From Nitrospirota bacterium (GTDB taxonomy: Bacteria > Nitrospirota > Thermodesulfovibrionia > Thermodesulfovibrionales > UBA1546), in the NCBI GenBank assembly GCA_016212165.1, contig JACRGY010000057.1:27346-91345 (forward strand): a DNA stretch of 64,000 nt. The letters are read 5' to 3'. The position numbers and the translations under genes are program-made. This document shows positions 1 to 7,270 of this stretch, one piece after another (positions within the stretch are counted from its first letter, which is position 1; the number at the start of each line of letters is the position of its first letter). Below the pieces are notes generated by a model, which did no database searches, was not told where the DNA came from, and saw nothing but the letters and a program-made list of their open reading frames with translations.

Positions 1-2
1 GT

Positions 3-149
3 TCGCACCGTTTCAGCCCGTTTAAAAGGAGCCTTTTTCAGCAGGTGCTGAGGACAAGAAACAAGGCCATACACAGCCCGACAACTATTTCAGAAGAGGA
101 TTTTAATATGGCGGTAAAGGACCTGAAATTGCTTGAGGCTAAAATTTAA
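3..149 (+). CDS. C-terminal tail of an unidentified protein (partial)
   Basis: An open frame enters from the left edge and gives 48 codons ending in TAA, rich in Lys, Arg and Ser. The stop overlaps the start of the next gene as TAATG, so the two are almost certainly cotranscribed and translationally coupled. Too little remains to assign a family. Because the next protein looks OmpA/MotB-like, this could be a MotA/ExbB-type partner, but nothing in the tail shows it. Confidence 0.5.
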   Translation, partial: SHRFSPFKRSLFQQVLRTRNKAIHSPTTISEEDFNMAVKDLKLLEAKI

Positions 150-802
150 TGAAGAGCGATTTTATAAAAAAATTTATTCTGCCGCCCGGGCCGATACTTG
201 GATTGATGCTTGCCGGCATGCTTCTCCTGAGTGCGGTCCTTTATTACCGGGCTGTCAGGATACAAAGATTTCTTGAACCTGCGCTTGCTATTTCCCAGCC
301 GAGAAACGAATTTGCCAGGAGTATTAACAGCCTGCTCATAAAAGAGTTTGGAACAGAGGAAGTCAGGGGCATAAGATTTAAGACGGGTTCTATTTTTGTT
401 GAAGGGTCCTTGCTGTTTGACAACGGCAATAGCATGAAGGGGTCTTCAGATATAATTCTTAAAAAATTGGGGCATGTTTTTATGTCGGCCCTGAACGACA
501 GTAATACAAGGGCTCATATTGACCTCATACTTGTCAGCGCCAACTTCCAGGTTAATCCGGACACTAAACGTAACAGCAAGATGAGGATTGATATGCAGCG
601 CAGGGCTGAGCTAATCCTGTATTCGATGTATGAGTCAGAGCCTGAACTTGAGAAGAACTATGGGACATACCTTGCAGCCACTGCCATGCCTGTCAGCGCT
701 TCAGCCGAAGAAGCAAGTTGGGTGGAATTCCGCATCATCCCTACCGAACTGGTGCATATAGAGATGTTGCTGAAATTAGGGAAATATACGCAGCGAAATT
801 AG
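149..802 (+). CDS. Single-TM protein with OmpA/MotB-like C-terminal domain
   Basis: This 217-residue protein has one hydrophobic segment at about residues 14-33, followed by an extracytoplasmic region. Residues 75-200 resemble the OmpA/MotB peptidoglycan-binding fold: a beta strand IFVEGSLLFDNG, a helix, a strand with HIDLILVSAN, then DMQRRAELIL, which matches the family pattern where LSxxRA begins a helix. The usual glycine-rich strand end is weak. By family it would anchor a membrane complex to the cell wall. It starts at the TAATG overlap with the upstream gene and is the last gene on this strand before a convergent gene. Assignment is by pattern only; a divergent membrane protein of unknown role is the alternative. 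Confidence 0.55.
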   Translation: MKSDFIKKFILPPGPILGLMLAGMLLLSAVLYYRAVRIQRFLEPALAISQPRNEFARSINSLLIKEFGTEEVRGIRFKTGSIFVEGSLLFDNGNSMKGSSDIILKKLGHVFMSALNDSNTRAHIDLILVSANFQVNPDTKRNSKMRIDMQRRAELILYSMYESEPELEKNYGTYLAATAMPVSASAEEASWVEFRIIPTELVHIEMLLKLGKYTQRN

Positions 803-823
803 TTCAAGGTAAGGCTCAGGGCC

Positions 824-2257
824 TTATTTTATAATCTCGGCAGTAAAGCTGAACAGCTCTGCATCTTTCCAGGCATCTTTTGACAGCCCGGCCTTAAGGG
901 ATAGTTGTTCAAGAAATGTTTCTGTGTCCCATCCGAATTCAGTTGGGACCTGCGGGAGGAGCAACCCGCTGTTCTGCCCCTTTACAAGAAAGAGCCCGTG
1001 TTTCCCTATCTCTATCCGGCTTATACCCTTTAATGGCTCGAATGGTGATAGAATGGAAATCTCAACTTCCATATCTTTCAGCTCTTCCCTGGTCATCTGC
1101 GGGAACCTCGGGTCTCTGGAAGATGCAGAAACAGCATTCATGATTACAGACCTGTACAAAGGCATCACAGGCTGCAGATTGCCGATGCAGCCCCGCAGGT
1201 TGTTGTTTCTTTTTATTGTGACGAAGGTAGCGCCATTTGCTGCAAGTTTTGGATTCTTTATTTCAACTTCAGGGGTTTTGCCATTAGTTACATAATTAAT
1301 AATCGTATCCTTTGCCAGTGAAAGGAGTTGCTCCTTTTCCTCTTTTGTAAGCGCGCTTTTGTAAAGCCCTATTGCTGCATATCCAACGACACGGCCCTTG
1401 TCACCGGTAACATCTCCTGAATTTGCATATTTAAAAAGCAGGCCGTTTGTAGCGCCCAGGCCTTTTGCAACAGCCATCGCGAACAATACCGGATAGCCTC
1501 CGCACATCTCGCCTTCCCCTGTCATGAGATATCTTTCGGCATCTTCAAGAGACATCCTTTCTATTGCATCTGTTATCTTTTTATCCTTCAATAGGGCAGT
1601 ATTATAGTCGTGATAATGAGAAAGGTCAGTGCTTGCAATTATGATTGTCTTTTCGTCTTTTCTGAGCAACTCTGTTAGTTTCTCTTTAAGGAATTCAAAA
1701 GACTCTCGTGTCGGAGAACCGACAAGTATGGGCACTATTTTAAAGTCCTTCAAGGCCTGCTGCAGGAATGGCAACTGCACCTCAAGGGAATGCTCTTTTG
1801 CAAAGGCATCAGGATAAAAACTTACATTTGCCTTTTCATTTATCAGGGACCTGGCAATTTTTTCGTTAATCTTTATATTCCCGATAGGTGTTTTCATTCT
1901 TCCCTTTGTATAAACAGATACGCCGGTAAATGAAGCATAATGGCTTGGGCCTATAAGTATTATTGTCTTAATATCCCTGCCTGCAAGATGTTTGTATGCG
2001 TATGCTGCAACCTGGCCTGAAAACTGGTAGCCTGCATGCGGAGATATCAAGGCAATGAGTTTTCCGTCAGCCGGCTGCTTTTCCGCACTGGCAAGAAAAC
2101 CATCAACCATCTCTTTCAGGGTTTTGCCGTCAGCAGGATAAAATGCTCCGGCAACTGAAGGCTCTTTTATGTCTTCTTTACAGCCTGCACAAACAGCAAA
2201 CAGCAGGGAAAAAGCAGTGAACAGTGAACAGTAAACAGTGAATAGCCTAAGCCTCAT
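824..2257 (-). CDS. amrB-amrA: Fused AmmeMemoRadiSam proteins B (Memo) and A (AMMECR1), lipoprotein
   Basis: A 477-residue fusion. An N-terminal signal ends in a lipobox (AVCAGC, Cys about residue 26). A Memo-family domain follows (residues 35-300; motifs AGYQFSGQVAAYAY, IGPSHY, STDLSHYHDY), and then an AMMECR1 domain (about 320-477; signature LRGCIGNL, then SSRDPRFP). In most genomes A and B are separate. The lipobox would put both outside the cytoplasm, unlike the cytosolic radical SAM partner encoded upstream. I chose the start at 2257, where the signal peptide begins and which overlaps the preceding small gene by 11 bases; an upstream Met at 2308 adds 17 polar residues. Part of the signal sequence is encoded by period-7 repeats. 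The biochemical role of AmmeMemoRadiSam is not settled. Confidence 0.88.
   Translation of the reverse strand: MRLRLFTVYCSLFTAFSLLFAVCAGCKEDIKEPSVAGAFYPADGKTLKEMVDGFLASAEKQPADGKLIALISPHAGYQFSGQVAAYAYKHLAGRDIKTIILIGPSHYASFTGVSVYTKGRMKTPIGNIKINEKIARSLINEKANVSFYPDAFAKEHSLEVQLPFLQQALKDFKIVPILVGSPTRESFEFLKEKLTELLRKDEKTIIIASTDLSHYHDYNTALLKDKKITDAIERMSLEDAERYLMTGEGEMCGGYPVLFAMAVAKGLGATNGLLFKYANSGDVTGDKGRVVGYAAIGLYKSALTKEEKEQLLSLAKDTIINYVTNGKTPEVEIKNPKLAANGATFVTIKRNNNLRGCIGNLQPVMPLYRSVIMNAVSASSRDPRFPQMTREELKDMEVEISILSPFEPLKGISRIEIGKHGLFLVKGQNSGLLLPQVPTEFGWDTETFLEQLSLKAGLSKDAWKDAELFSFTAEIIK
2213..2247. repeat. Period-7 microrepeat inside the Memo signal-peptide codons
   Basis: Four to five tandem copies of a 7-mer of the type AACAGTG/AACAGTA lie in the codons for the signal peptide of the Memo-AMMECR1 fusion and touch the end of the small upstream gene. 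Because seven is not a multiple of three, the repeats encode a rotating Phe-Thr-Val-Tyr-Cys-Ser-Leu pattern. Similar period-7 tracts occur elsewhere in the window. Confidence 0.75.
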
Positions 2258-2432
2258 CAGCTTTTCTCCAGAACATTGCCTCTTTTCCTTTTTGTTCTTT
2301 TCCGGCATTAATTTTTTTACCGGATATTTTTTTGCCTAAAAGACCCAGAAGCCCTCCAAGAAGAAAAAATCCGAGAAAATCTCTTCTTGTCATATTAAAT
2401 ACTATATCCTGTCTTTGAATATCATATTTCAA
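2247..2432 (-). CDS. Small protein with twin-arginine (Tat-like) signal
   Basis: A 61-residue peptide containing TRRDFLGFFLLGGLLGL, a twin-arginine motif followed by a hydrophobic stretch, then a Lys/Gly-rich tail with no recognisable domain. TTG at 2432 is preceded by GGAG eight bases away; ATG at 2393 is an alternative that puts the arginines at residues 3-4. It sits between the radical SAM gene (4-base gap) and the Memo-AMMECR1 gene (overlap), so it is part of that operon. It could be a Tat-exported peptide or the remains of a Tat signal for a lost domain. No function is known to me. Confidence 0.55.
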   Translation of the reverse strand: MKYDIQRQDIVFNMTRRDFLGFFLLGGLLGLLGKKISGKKINAGKEQKGKEAMFWRKADEA

Positions 2433-2436
2433 TCTA

Positions 2437-3411
2437 TTAGCTCCATCTGCCGGGAATATTTACACCGCAGAATCTGCACTTTCCGCCCGATATATTGTTT
2501 TGTTTGACAAAGTAGCCTGTTCTCTCAATAAGAAGGCTTTTACACTTATGGCAGTATGTATTTTCAGCTTCACTCCTTATATTGCCACTATACACATATT
2601 TTAGTCCAACCTCCATGGCTGTATTCCTTGCATCCCTTATTGTTTCAGGAGGGGTCGGGGGCAGGCCCTTTAATTTATAATATGGAAAAAATCTTGAGAA
2701 ATGCAAAGGCACATCAGGCCCGATATTTTTTACGATCCACCTGCACATCTCTCTTATCTTTTTCATGTCGTCGTTGAGGGTCGGGATAATGAGGTTTGTT
2801 ATCTCAAGCCATACGCCTTCATCCTTAAGCACGGCTAATGAATCCAGGACAGGCTTAAGCCTGCCGCCGCATATCCTGCTGTAGAAATCCTCTGTAAATG
2901 CCTTTAGGTCCACATCAGCAGCATCCATATATTTTGAAAGTTCCCTTAAAGGTTTTTCCTTTATATACCCGCATGAGTGCATGGTGTTTTTAATATTGAA
3001 CCTCTTTGCAATCTGCGCTGTGTCATACATATATTCATAAAAAACTGTCGGCTCCGTATATGTATATGTCACTGACCTGCATCCGTAAAACATTGCCTGC
3101 CTGACAACGTCGTCAGGAGATAAGTTGATATAATCTGTTTCTTCGGGCTTTGCCTGTGATATCTGCCAGTTCTGGCAGAATTTGCATCCCAGGACGCACC
3201 CTGCAGTTGCTATTGAAAATGCAGTTGTTGCAGGAAGGAAATGGAAGAAGGGTTTTTTTTCGATGGGGTCTATTGCCACTGAACAGGGCTTCCCGTAGAC
3301 AAGGCTGTAGAGAACTCCTTCTCTATTTATCCTTGTCCTGCACCCCCCGACCTGATACTCATCAAGAACGCATTCGGTTGGGCAGAGATCGCACTGAACC
3401 TTCTTGCCCAT
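2437..3411 (-). CDS. amrS: AmmeMemoRadiSam system radical SAM enzyme
   Basis: This 324-residue cytosolic protein belongs to the PflA-like radical SAM group. An N-terminal cysteine motif (CDLCPTEC) precedes the radical SAM cluster motif CVLGCKFC at about residues 72-79, which binds the 4Fe-4S cluster that cleaves S-adenosylmethionine. TYTEPTVFYEYMYD and the C-terminal zinc-ribbon-like pairs CHKC and CRFC are typical of the AmmeMemoRadiSam branch. Its partners, Memo and AMMECR1, are encoded as one protein just downstream. The substrate is not known. Length and all three cysteines are normal for the family. Confidence 0.92.
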   Translation of the reverse strand: MGKKVQCDLCPTECVLDEYQVGGCRTRINREGVLYSLVYGKPCSVAIDPIEKKPFFHFLPATTAFSIATAGCVLGCKFCQNWQISQAKPEETDYINLSPDDVVRQAMFYGCRSVTYTYTEPTVFYEYMYDTAQIAKRFNIKNTMHSCGYIKEKPLRELSKYMDAADVDLKAFTEDFYSRICGGRLKPVLDSLAVLKDEGVWLEITNLIIPTLNDDMKKIREMCRWIVKNIGPDVPLHFSRFFPYYKLKGLPPTPPETIRDARNTAMEVGLKYVYSGNIRSEAENTYCHKCKSLLIERTGYFVKQNNISGGKCRFCGVNIPGRWS

Positions 3412-3460
3412 GCCTTATTATAAAACAAAATTGGACACCGGGGCTGAAATTTTATAAGCT

Positions 3461-3594
3461 TAAAGGCAGGGCATAGTATTCGAGCGGTTTTATTTTGCCG
3501 ATAGTCCTTAAGTAGTGGTTAAGGAAAATAAAGAGGCAAAATACCTCGCAGGCCGAAGGCCGAGAATGAGCGAAGGTGCTATGCCCTGCCTTTA
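3461..3594. repeat. Hairpin repeat element, copy A
   Basis: A 134-bp intergenic palindromic element. The outer arms, AAAGGCAGGGCATAG at the left and its exact complement at the right, pair over 16 bases. The interior carries the blocks TCGAGCGGTTTTATTTTGCC and, further right, GAGGCAAAATACCTCG and CCGAGAATGAGCGAA, all shared with copies at 15097 and 44818. TATTTTGCC and GGCAAAATA form an inner stem. It lies between the small membrane gene and amrS and could also act in transcription termination. Confidence 0.85.
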
Positions 3595-3600
3595 TTTTAA

Positions 3601-3801
3601 TCACTCTTTTTCCTTCCAATACATCCCTTTATGAAGGCTCAACCCCTTTTTTGAGATTGCCTTTTCATAATAAATACGGCGTTCCAGATAACCCGCAATC
3701 TCAGGCATAAGATATTCTGAGATTACATTGTATGAAAGGATGAACACAGTTAATAGTGTGGCCAGTATTGCCAGAATCTTAAATTTTTTCTTATCTGTCA
3801 T
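3601..3801 (-). CDS. Small single-TM membrane protein
   Basis: A 66-residue protein with one transmembrane helix (about residues 8-28) and a charged C-terminal tail ending KGMYWKEKE. It lies 34 bases after the FMN-binding/ferredoxin gene and before amrS on the same strand, so it is probably a small subunit of the membrane redox complex suggested by the neighbour. I do not recognise a family. Confidence 0.6.
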   Translation of the reverse strand: MTDKKKFKILAILATLLTVFILSYNVISEYLMPEIAGYLERRIYYEKAISKKGLSLHKGMYWKEKE

Positions 3802-3835
3802 AAATATCCTTTAACCAACCCCTGATTGCTAACCT

Positions 3836-5056
3836 CTATTCCCTGCCTTTATAGCACCTGTTGCACCTGATGCACTCGGATATCAGAGGCATTGGCTTGT
3901 TCCCCATCGGGCAGTCATTCCTGCTTGGATAACCGGCGTCTTTCCTTGAGAGCATTCCGGTTAATGCCGCAACAGGGCAGAGATACCTGCACCAGAACCT
4001 TTCAACCTTCAGATTTGCAAGGAGCGTTATCACAACCAGAGACCACGCGAGATAATTTCCGTGAAAAGAAAAGAGCGTGACATAGGCCTCGTAATTGCCG
4101 AATTCCACTCTTTTGCTTATGAACACTACAAATGCTGCTGCTCCCAATAAGATATATTTTAAGTCTCTCCATCTGTCATCTGTTTCAACAGGAATAAGCC
4201 ATTTTTTGAATGGCAGTCTCCCGATAAGTTCAGACAGCGCTCCGAACGGACAAAGCCAGCCGCAGTAGAGCCTTCCGGCAATGATTATTGAGATAATGGT
4301 GCTTGCAAGGATGATAAGCCAGAGCATTGAAGATGACGGCCTTAGAAGAACGAGATTGAATACATGCAGTATAGAAAAAGGGCTTGAAAGATATAAACCA
4401 ATGACAGGGATGCTCAGGATAAGGCTTATGTCTCTTGCCCTGAGAAATTTTTTTGATTTTCTTGTGACAAAATAAAATACGATAGCCGGAGAAAAAAGCA
4501 GAAGGTACGTAATCCAGCCTGTGCCGTGTGCTTTCTTTGCCTCTTCGGATTTCACAGGTATTTTAAGTACGTCTGCTGCAACTATTCTTGAAGACTCCTT
4601 TATTGTCTTTGCCATTGCCTCAACACTGACAGTTGCCCTGCTTATGGCATCTACGTCTTTGTCTGCTTCAAAGGGGTCGTTAACGCTCTTGCCGAGAAAC
4701 TTCTGCAAATATTCGGGGCTCTCCATATAATGCACATAATTTTTTGTCTCTTTATGCTCAAGGATCTTTATCCCTCTAATCTTTCCATCAGGGCTTAATG
4801 CAAGGAGGATTTTTATCGGGCCTGCATATCCCCTGATTGAGGGGGCAATATCATATGTATTAAAGGCTGTAATGCCTTCGCCTGATTGATAATGCGGAGG
4901 ATTGGTTTTTTTCTCCGGGAACTCTATGTCAGGGGCAATTTCCTTGAGATATACCCTCTCGTCAGCCTTTTTTTCAGGCAGGAATACCTGCATGCTGTAT
5001 CCGGCAATGGCTGATGCAAGCACTGTTATCAGTAAAATTATTTTAAGATTTTTCAT
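3836..5056 (-). CDS. FMN-binding / NapH-type 4Fe-4S membrane protein
   Basis: A 406-residue NosR/RnfG-like membrane redox protein. After a signal anchor, residues 65-170 form an extracytoplasmic FMN-binding domain. It contains DAISRATVS, matching the Dxx(S/T)xAT pattern by which flavin is attached covalently to Thr. About five transmembrane helices follow, holding the cluster motif CGWLCPFGALSE. A ferredoxin-like C-terminus has CRYLCPVAA and CIRCNRC. Such proteins pass electrons between the quinone pool or cytoplasm and periplasmic acceptors. It overlaps the upstream spermidine-synthase-like gene by 14 bases. The acceptor is unknown; the neighbouring AmmeMemo proteins are candidates only by location. 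Confidence 0.85.
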   Translation of the reverse strand: MKNLKIILLITVLASAIAGYSMQVFLPEKKADERVYLKEIAPDIEFPEKKTNPPHYQSGEGITAFNTYDIAPSIRGYAGPIKILLALSPDGKIRGIKILEHKETKNYVHYMESPEYLQKFLGKSVNDPFEADKDVDAISRATVSVEAMAKTIKESSRIVAADVLKIPVKSEEAKKAHGTGWITYLLLFSPAIVFYFVTRKSKKFLRARDISLILSIPVIGLYLSSPFSILHVFNLVLLRPSSSMLWLIILASTIISIIIAGRLYCGWLCPFGALSELIGRLPFKKWLIPVETDDRWRDLKYILLGAAAFVVFISKRVEFGNYEAYVTLFSFHGNYLAWSLVVITLLANLKVERFWCRYLCPVAALTGMLSRKDAGYPSRNDCPMGNKPMPLISECIRCNRCYKGRE

Positions 5057-7145
5057 GGCTTATTGATAAAAGCAGAATAAAAGATATCCCCTTTATTAAT
5101 ACCAGAAACAGGAAGGTATTTTGAACCCCGGCTAAAGGCGTCATAAATATCGCTGTCAGAAATGCGCCGAGGAAAGAGCCTATAAGCTCTGTTGCGTAAA
5201 GCCTTCCTGCAACTCCGGTTGCGCCCTGTTTTTTTATGCAGAGATTTGCCGCTGCAAACTGCATGCCGCCAAGCATGCCGCATAAAAAGCTTAACACATA
5301 AAAAAGAATCTCCTGCTTAAAAAGTGCAGGGGCAGAAATAAAAAGAATGATTGCTGCAATCTCGAGGAGGCGAAGCCATTTTAGAGGCCTCTGAATGCCT
5401 TTTGTGATATGGGCTCCGAAGGCCATCCCAAGCATGAAGACTGCTGTGAGAAGGCCTATCATCTCATAAACGTATCCAAATGACGCCTGATATGCAAGGA
5501 GTATCAGCATGGAAAATGCCATCACTGAATATCCTGTTGTAAACATTGAGTAATAGACAGCCTGTTTTTTCTTCCAGAGGACGGCTGCAATAATAATGAA
5601 TGCTGCCATAAGCGCGAGGCTTACCTCCTGGTTTTCCATATTAAGCAGCCGGTTGAGTATGCCTCCTCCATAAACCTCGGACCAGAGCATAAGGTTATAA
5701 AGGTAGGCAATCGGTTCCATGTCTGTATTTATTGCATGGATTTTTTCAAGCCTTTCTCTGACAAGGCTTACCTTTAAGGGGGAAAAGGCGTCAGCAAGAA
5801 TATAAGGCTGAAAATAGCGGGCCTCAATGGCCCTCTTATAAAACCTTTCACTGAGTGCCTGAGGGTTTGTGTCAAAGGGCCTGCCTGAGGCAAAGATATA
5901 TCCGTACTCTTCTGAAGAAAGTTTTACGCAGATGAAAACATTTTTAAGTGAATTGTATACAGAACCGTTTGCCATCTGCATTTTCCTGCCTATGTAGCCG
6001 TATGATGCCGGAAGGTTAAGACAAAGCATGCCGTTTTCTTTAAGCGCTGTTTTTGCCTCTTTAAAAAAGCCGGTTGTATAGAATCTGTTTATGTTGGCTG
6101 TGGCAGGCTCAGGCAGGTTCAGGATAACAAGGTCATAGGCAGGAGTCCGCAATGCCTTTATGAATTTCCTTGCATCTTCTGTTATTATCCTGACTGATTT
6201 ATTGTTCAGCAGCTCCCTGTCTTTTTTGCTTAGAAGCCTGAAAGAGACATCAATAATCTTCGGGTCCATCTCCACGAAGTCTATTCCTGAGACAGGATAT
6301 TTCAGGAGTTCCCTTATTATTGAAGGTGAGCCTCCGACAACCAGTATGCGGGCAGGGGAGGGATGGACAGCCATTGGCAGGTGAGCCCTGAGTTCTTCTG
6401 TCTGGGTGTCAGGATATGAGAACTGGAATTTTCCTGAGGCATAGACATTTGCCTGCCCCCTTATTTTTAAGACCGTAATCTCGCCGTATCTTGACTCAAC
6501 CCTTTCGATCAGCTCTGCGCCTTTCCATTGCAGTGTTGAATAAGCCTTGCTGCTGCCAAAATAGAAAATAATTGGGACAAGAAGGAATACAGCAAGGGCC
6601 CTTTTCCTTATAAGCAGGAGGGCTGTTATAAAATTCATGATGCTTATTGCCATTGAGAGTATAAATACCTCCACCCTTCCCGAGAGCAGCAATGTAAATA
6701 ATATGCCGCCGGTGAAAGCCCCGATTGCCTCAAGGCTGTATGTCTTTGCAGCATCTCCGTCTGAGTGAGAAACAGCAAGCGGGAACTGCAATCCTATAAC
6801 AAAGCACAGGGGCAAAAGGGAAATGACAGTGGCGATTATCGTAGTTGTCAGAGGGATTGTTTCTCCAAACTCAAAGGGAAGAGAGGGCCTTGTCAGATTT
6901 ATCAAAAGGATTGCAGGCTGCGACAGGAGGCCAACGACAAGGAATGAAACTGCAAAGGCATGTTTAAACTTTATCCTATGCCCTGCATAGCTTCCCATGC
7001 CCACAGCAGTAAGCCAGACAGAAAGTGTTATGCCGATATCAAGTTCATTCCCTGAAAAAACAGCGAGGAGTTGCCGCAGGCTTATTATCTGCAGAAGTAT
7101 GGAACTTAGTCCCATTGTGATTATGGGAAGTCCGCGTGTGTTCAT
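5043..7145 (-). CDS. Fused multi-TM / spermidine-synthase-like protein
   Basis: A 700-residue protein: about six N-terminal transmembrane helices, then a spermidine-synthase-like Rossmann domain (about residues 205-430), then about eight more helices. The soluble part has VVGGSPSI where true aminopropyltransferases have GGGDG, then FVEMDPKI and LNLPEPATANINRFYT. The altered glycine loop argues against ordinary spermidine synthesis, although the SAM-type pocket is kept. It is the first gene of the run leading to the AmmeMemoRadiSam genes and overlaps the next by 14 bases. Similar fused proteins are common in deltaproteobacteria and Nitrospirota, with no proven reaction to my knowledge. Confidence 0.8.
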   Translation of the reverse strand: MNTRGLPIITMGLSSILLQIISLRQLLAVFSGNELDIGITLSVWLTAVGMGSYAGHRIKFKHAFAVSFLVVGLLSQPAILLINLTRPSLPFEFGETIPLTTTIIATVISLLPLCFVIGLQFPLAVSHSDGDAAKTYSLEAIGAFTGGILFTLLLSGRVEVFILSMAISIMNFITALLLIRKRALAVFLLVPIIFYFGSSKAYSTLQWKGAELIERVESRYGEITVLKIRGQANVYASGKFQFSYPDTQTEELRAHLPMAVHPSPARILVVGGSPSIIRELLKYPVSGIDFVEMDPKIIDVSFRLLSKKDRELLNNKSVRIITEDARKFIKALRTPAYDLVILNLPEPATANINRFYTTGFFKEAKTALKENGMLCLNLPASYGYIGRKMQMANGSVYNSLKNVFICVKLSSEEYGYIFASGRPFDTNPQALSERFYKRAIEARYFQPYILADAFSPLKVSLVRERLEKIHAINTDMEPIAYLYNLMLWSEVYGGGILNRLLNMENQEVSLALMAAFIIIAAVLWKKKQAVYYSMFTTGYSVMAFSMLILLAYQASFGYVYEMIGLLTAVFMLGMAFGAHITKGIQRPLKWLRLLEIAAIILFISAPALFKQEILFYVLSFLCGMLGGMQFAAANLCIKKQGATGVAGRLYATELIGSFLGAFLTAIFMTPLAGVQNTFLFLVLIKGISFILLLSISHEKS

Positions 7146-7198
7146 GAGGTTATTGTTTAACCTTCAGAAGTTTTTTGCAAGTCTTTTAAAATATGTTC

Positions 7199-7207
7199 TG
7201 GTATAAT
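7199..7207 (+). promoter_or_regulatory. Extended -10 promoter for the DUF2339/DUF3999 pair
   Basis: TGGTATAAT fits the extended -10 pattern TGnTATAAT and lies 63 bases before the chosen start at 7271. No good -35 is present, as is usual for extended -10 promoters. It falls in the divergent gap with the spermidine-synthase-like gene. Confidence 0.5.
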
Positions 7208-7270
7208 GATGGCGTTGCAAGTGAAGTCCATAAGTGCTTATTCTCAAGTAATTTAAAAAGGAGTGCTTTT

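Noticed and set aside
5043-7145. True spermidine synthase
   Set aside because: The SAM/polyamine loop is GGSPS instead of GGGDG and the domain is embedded between transmembrane helices, so ordinary spermidine synthesis is unlikely.
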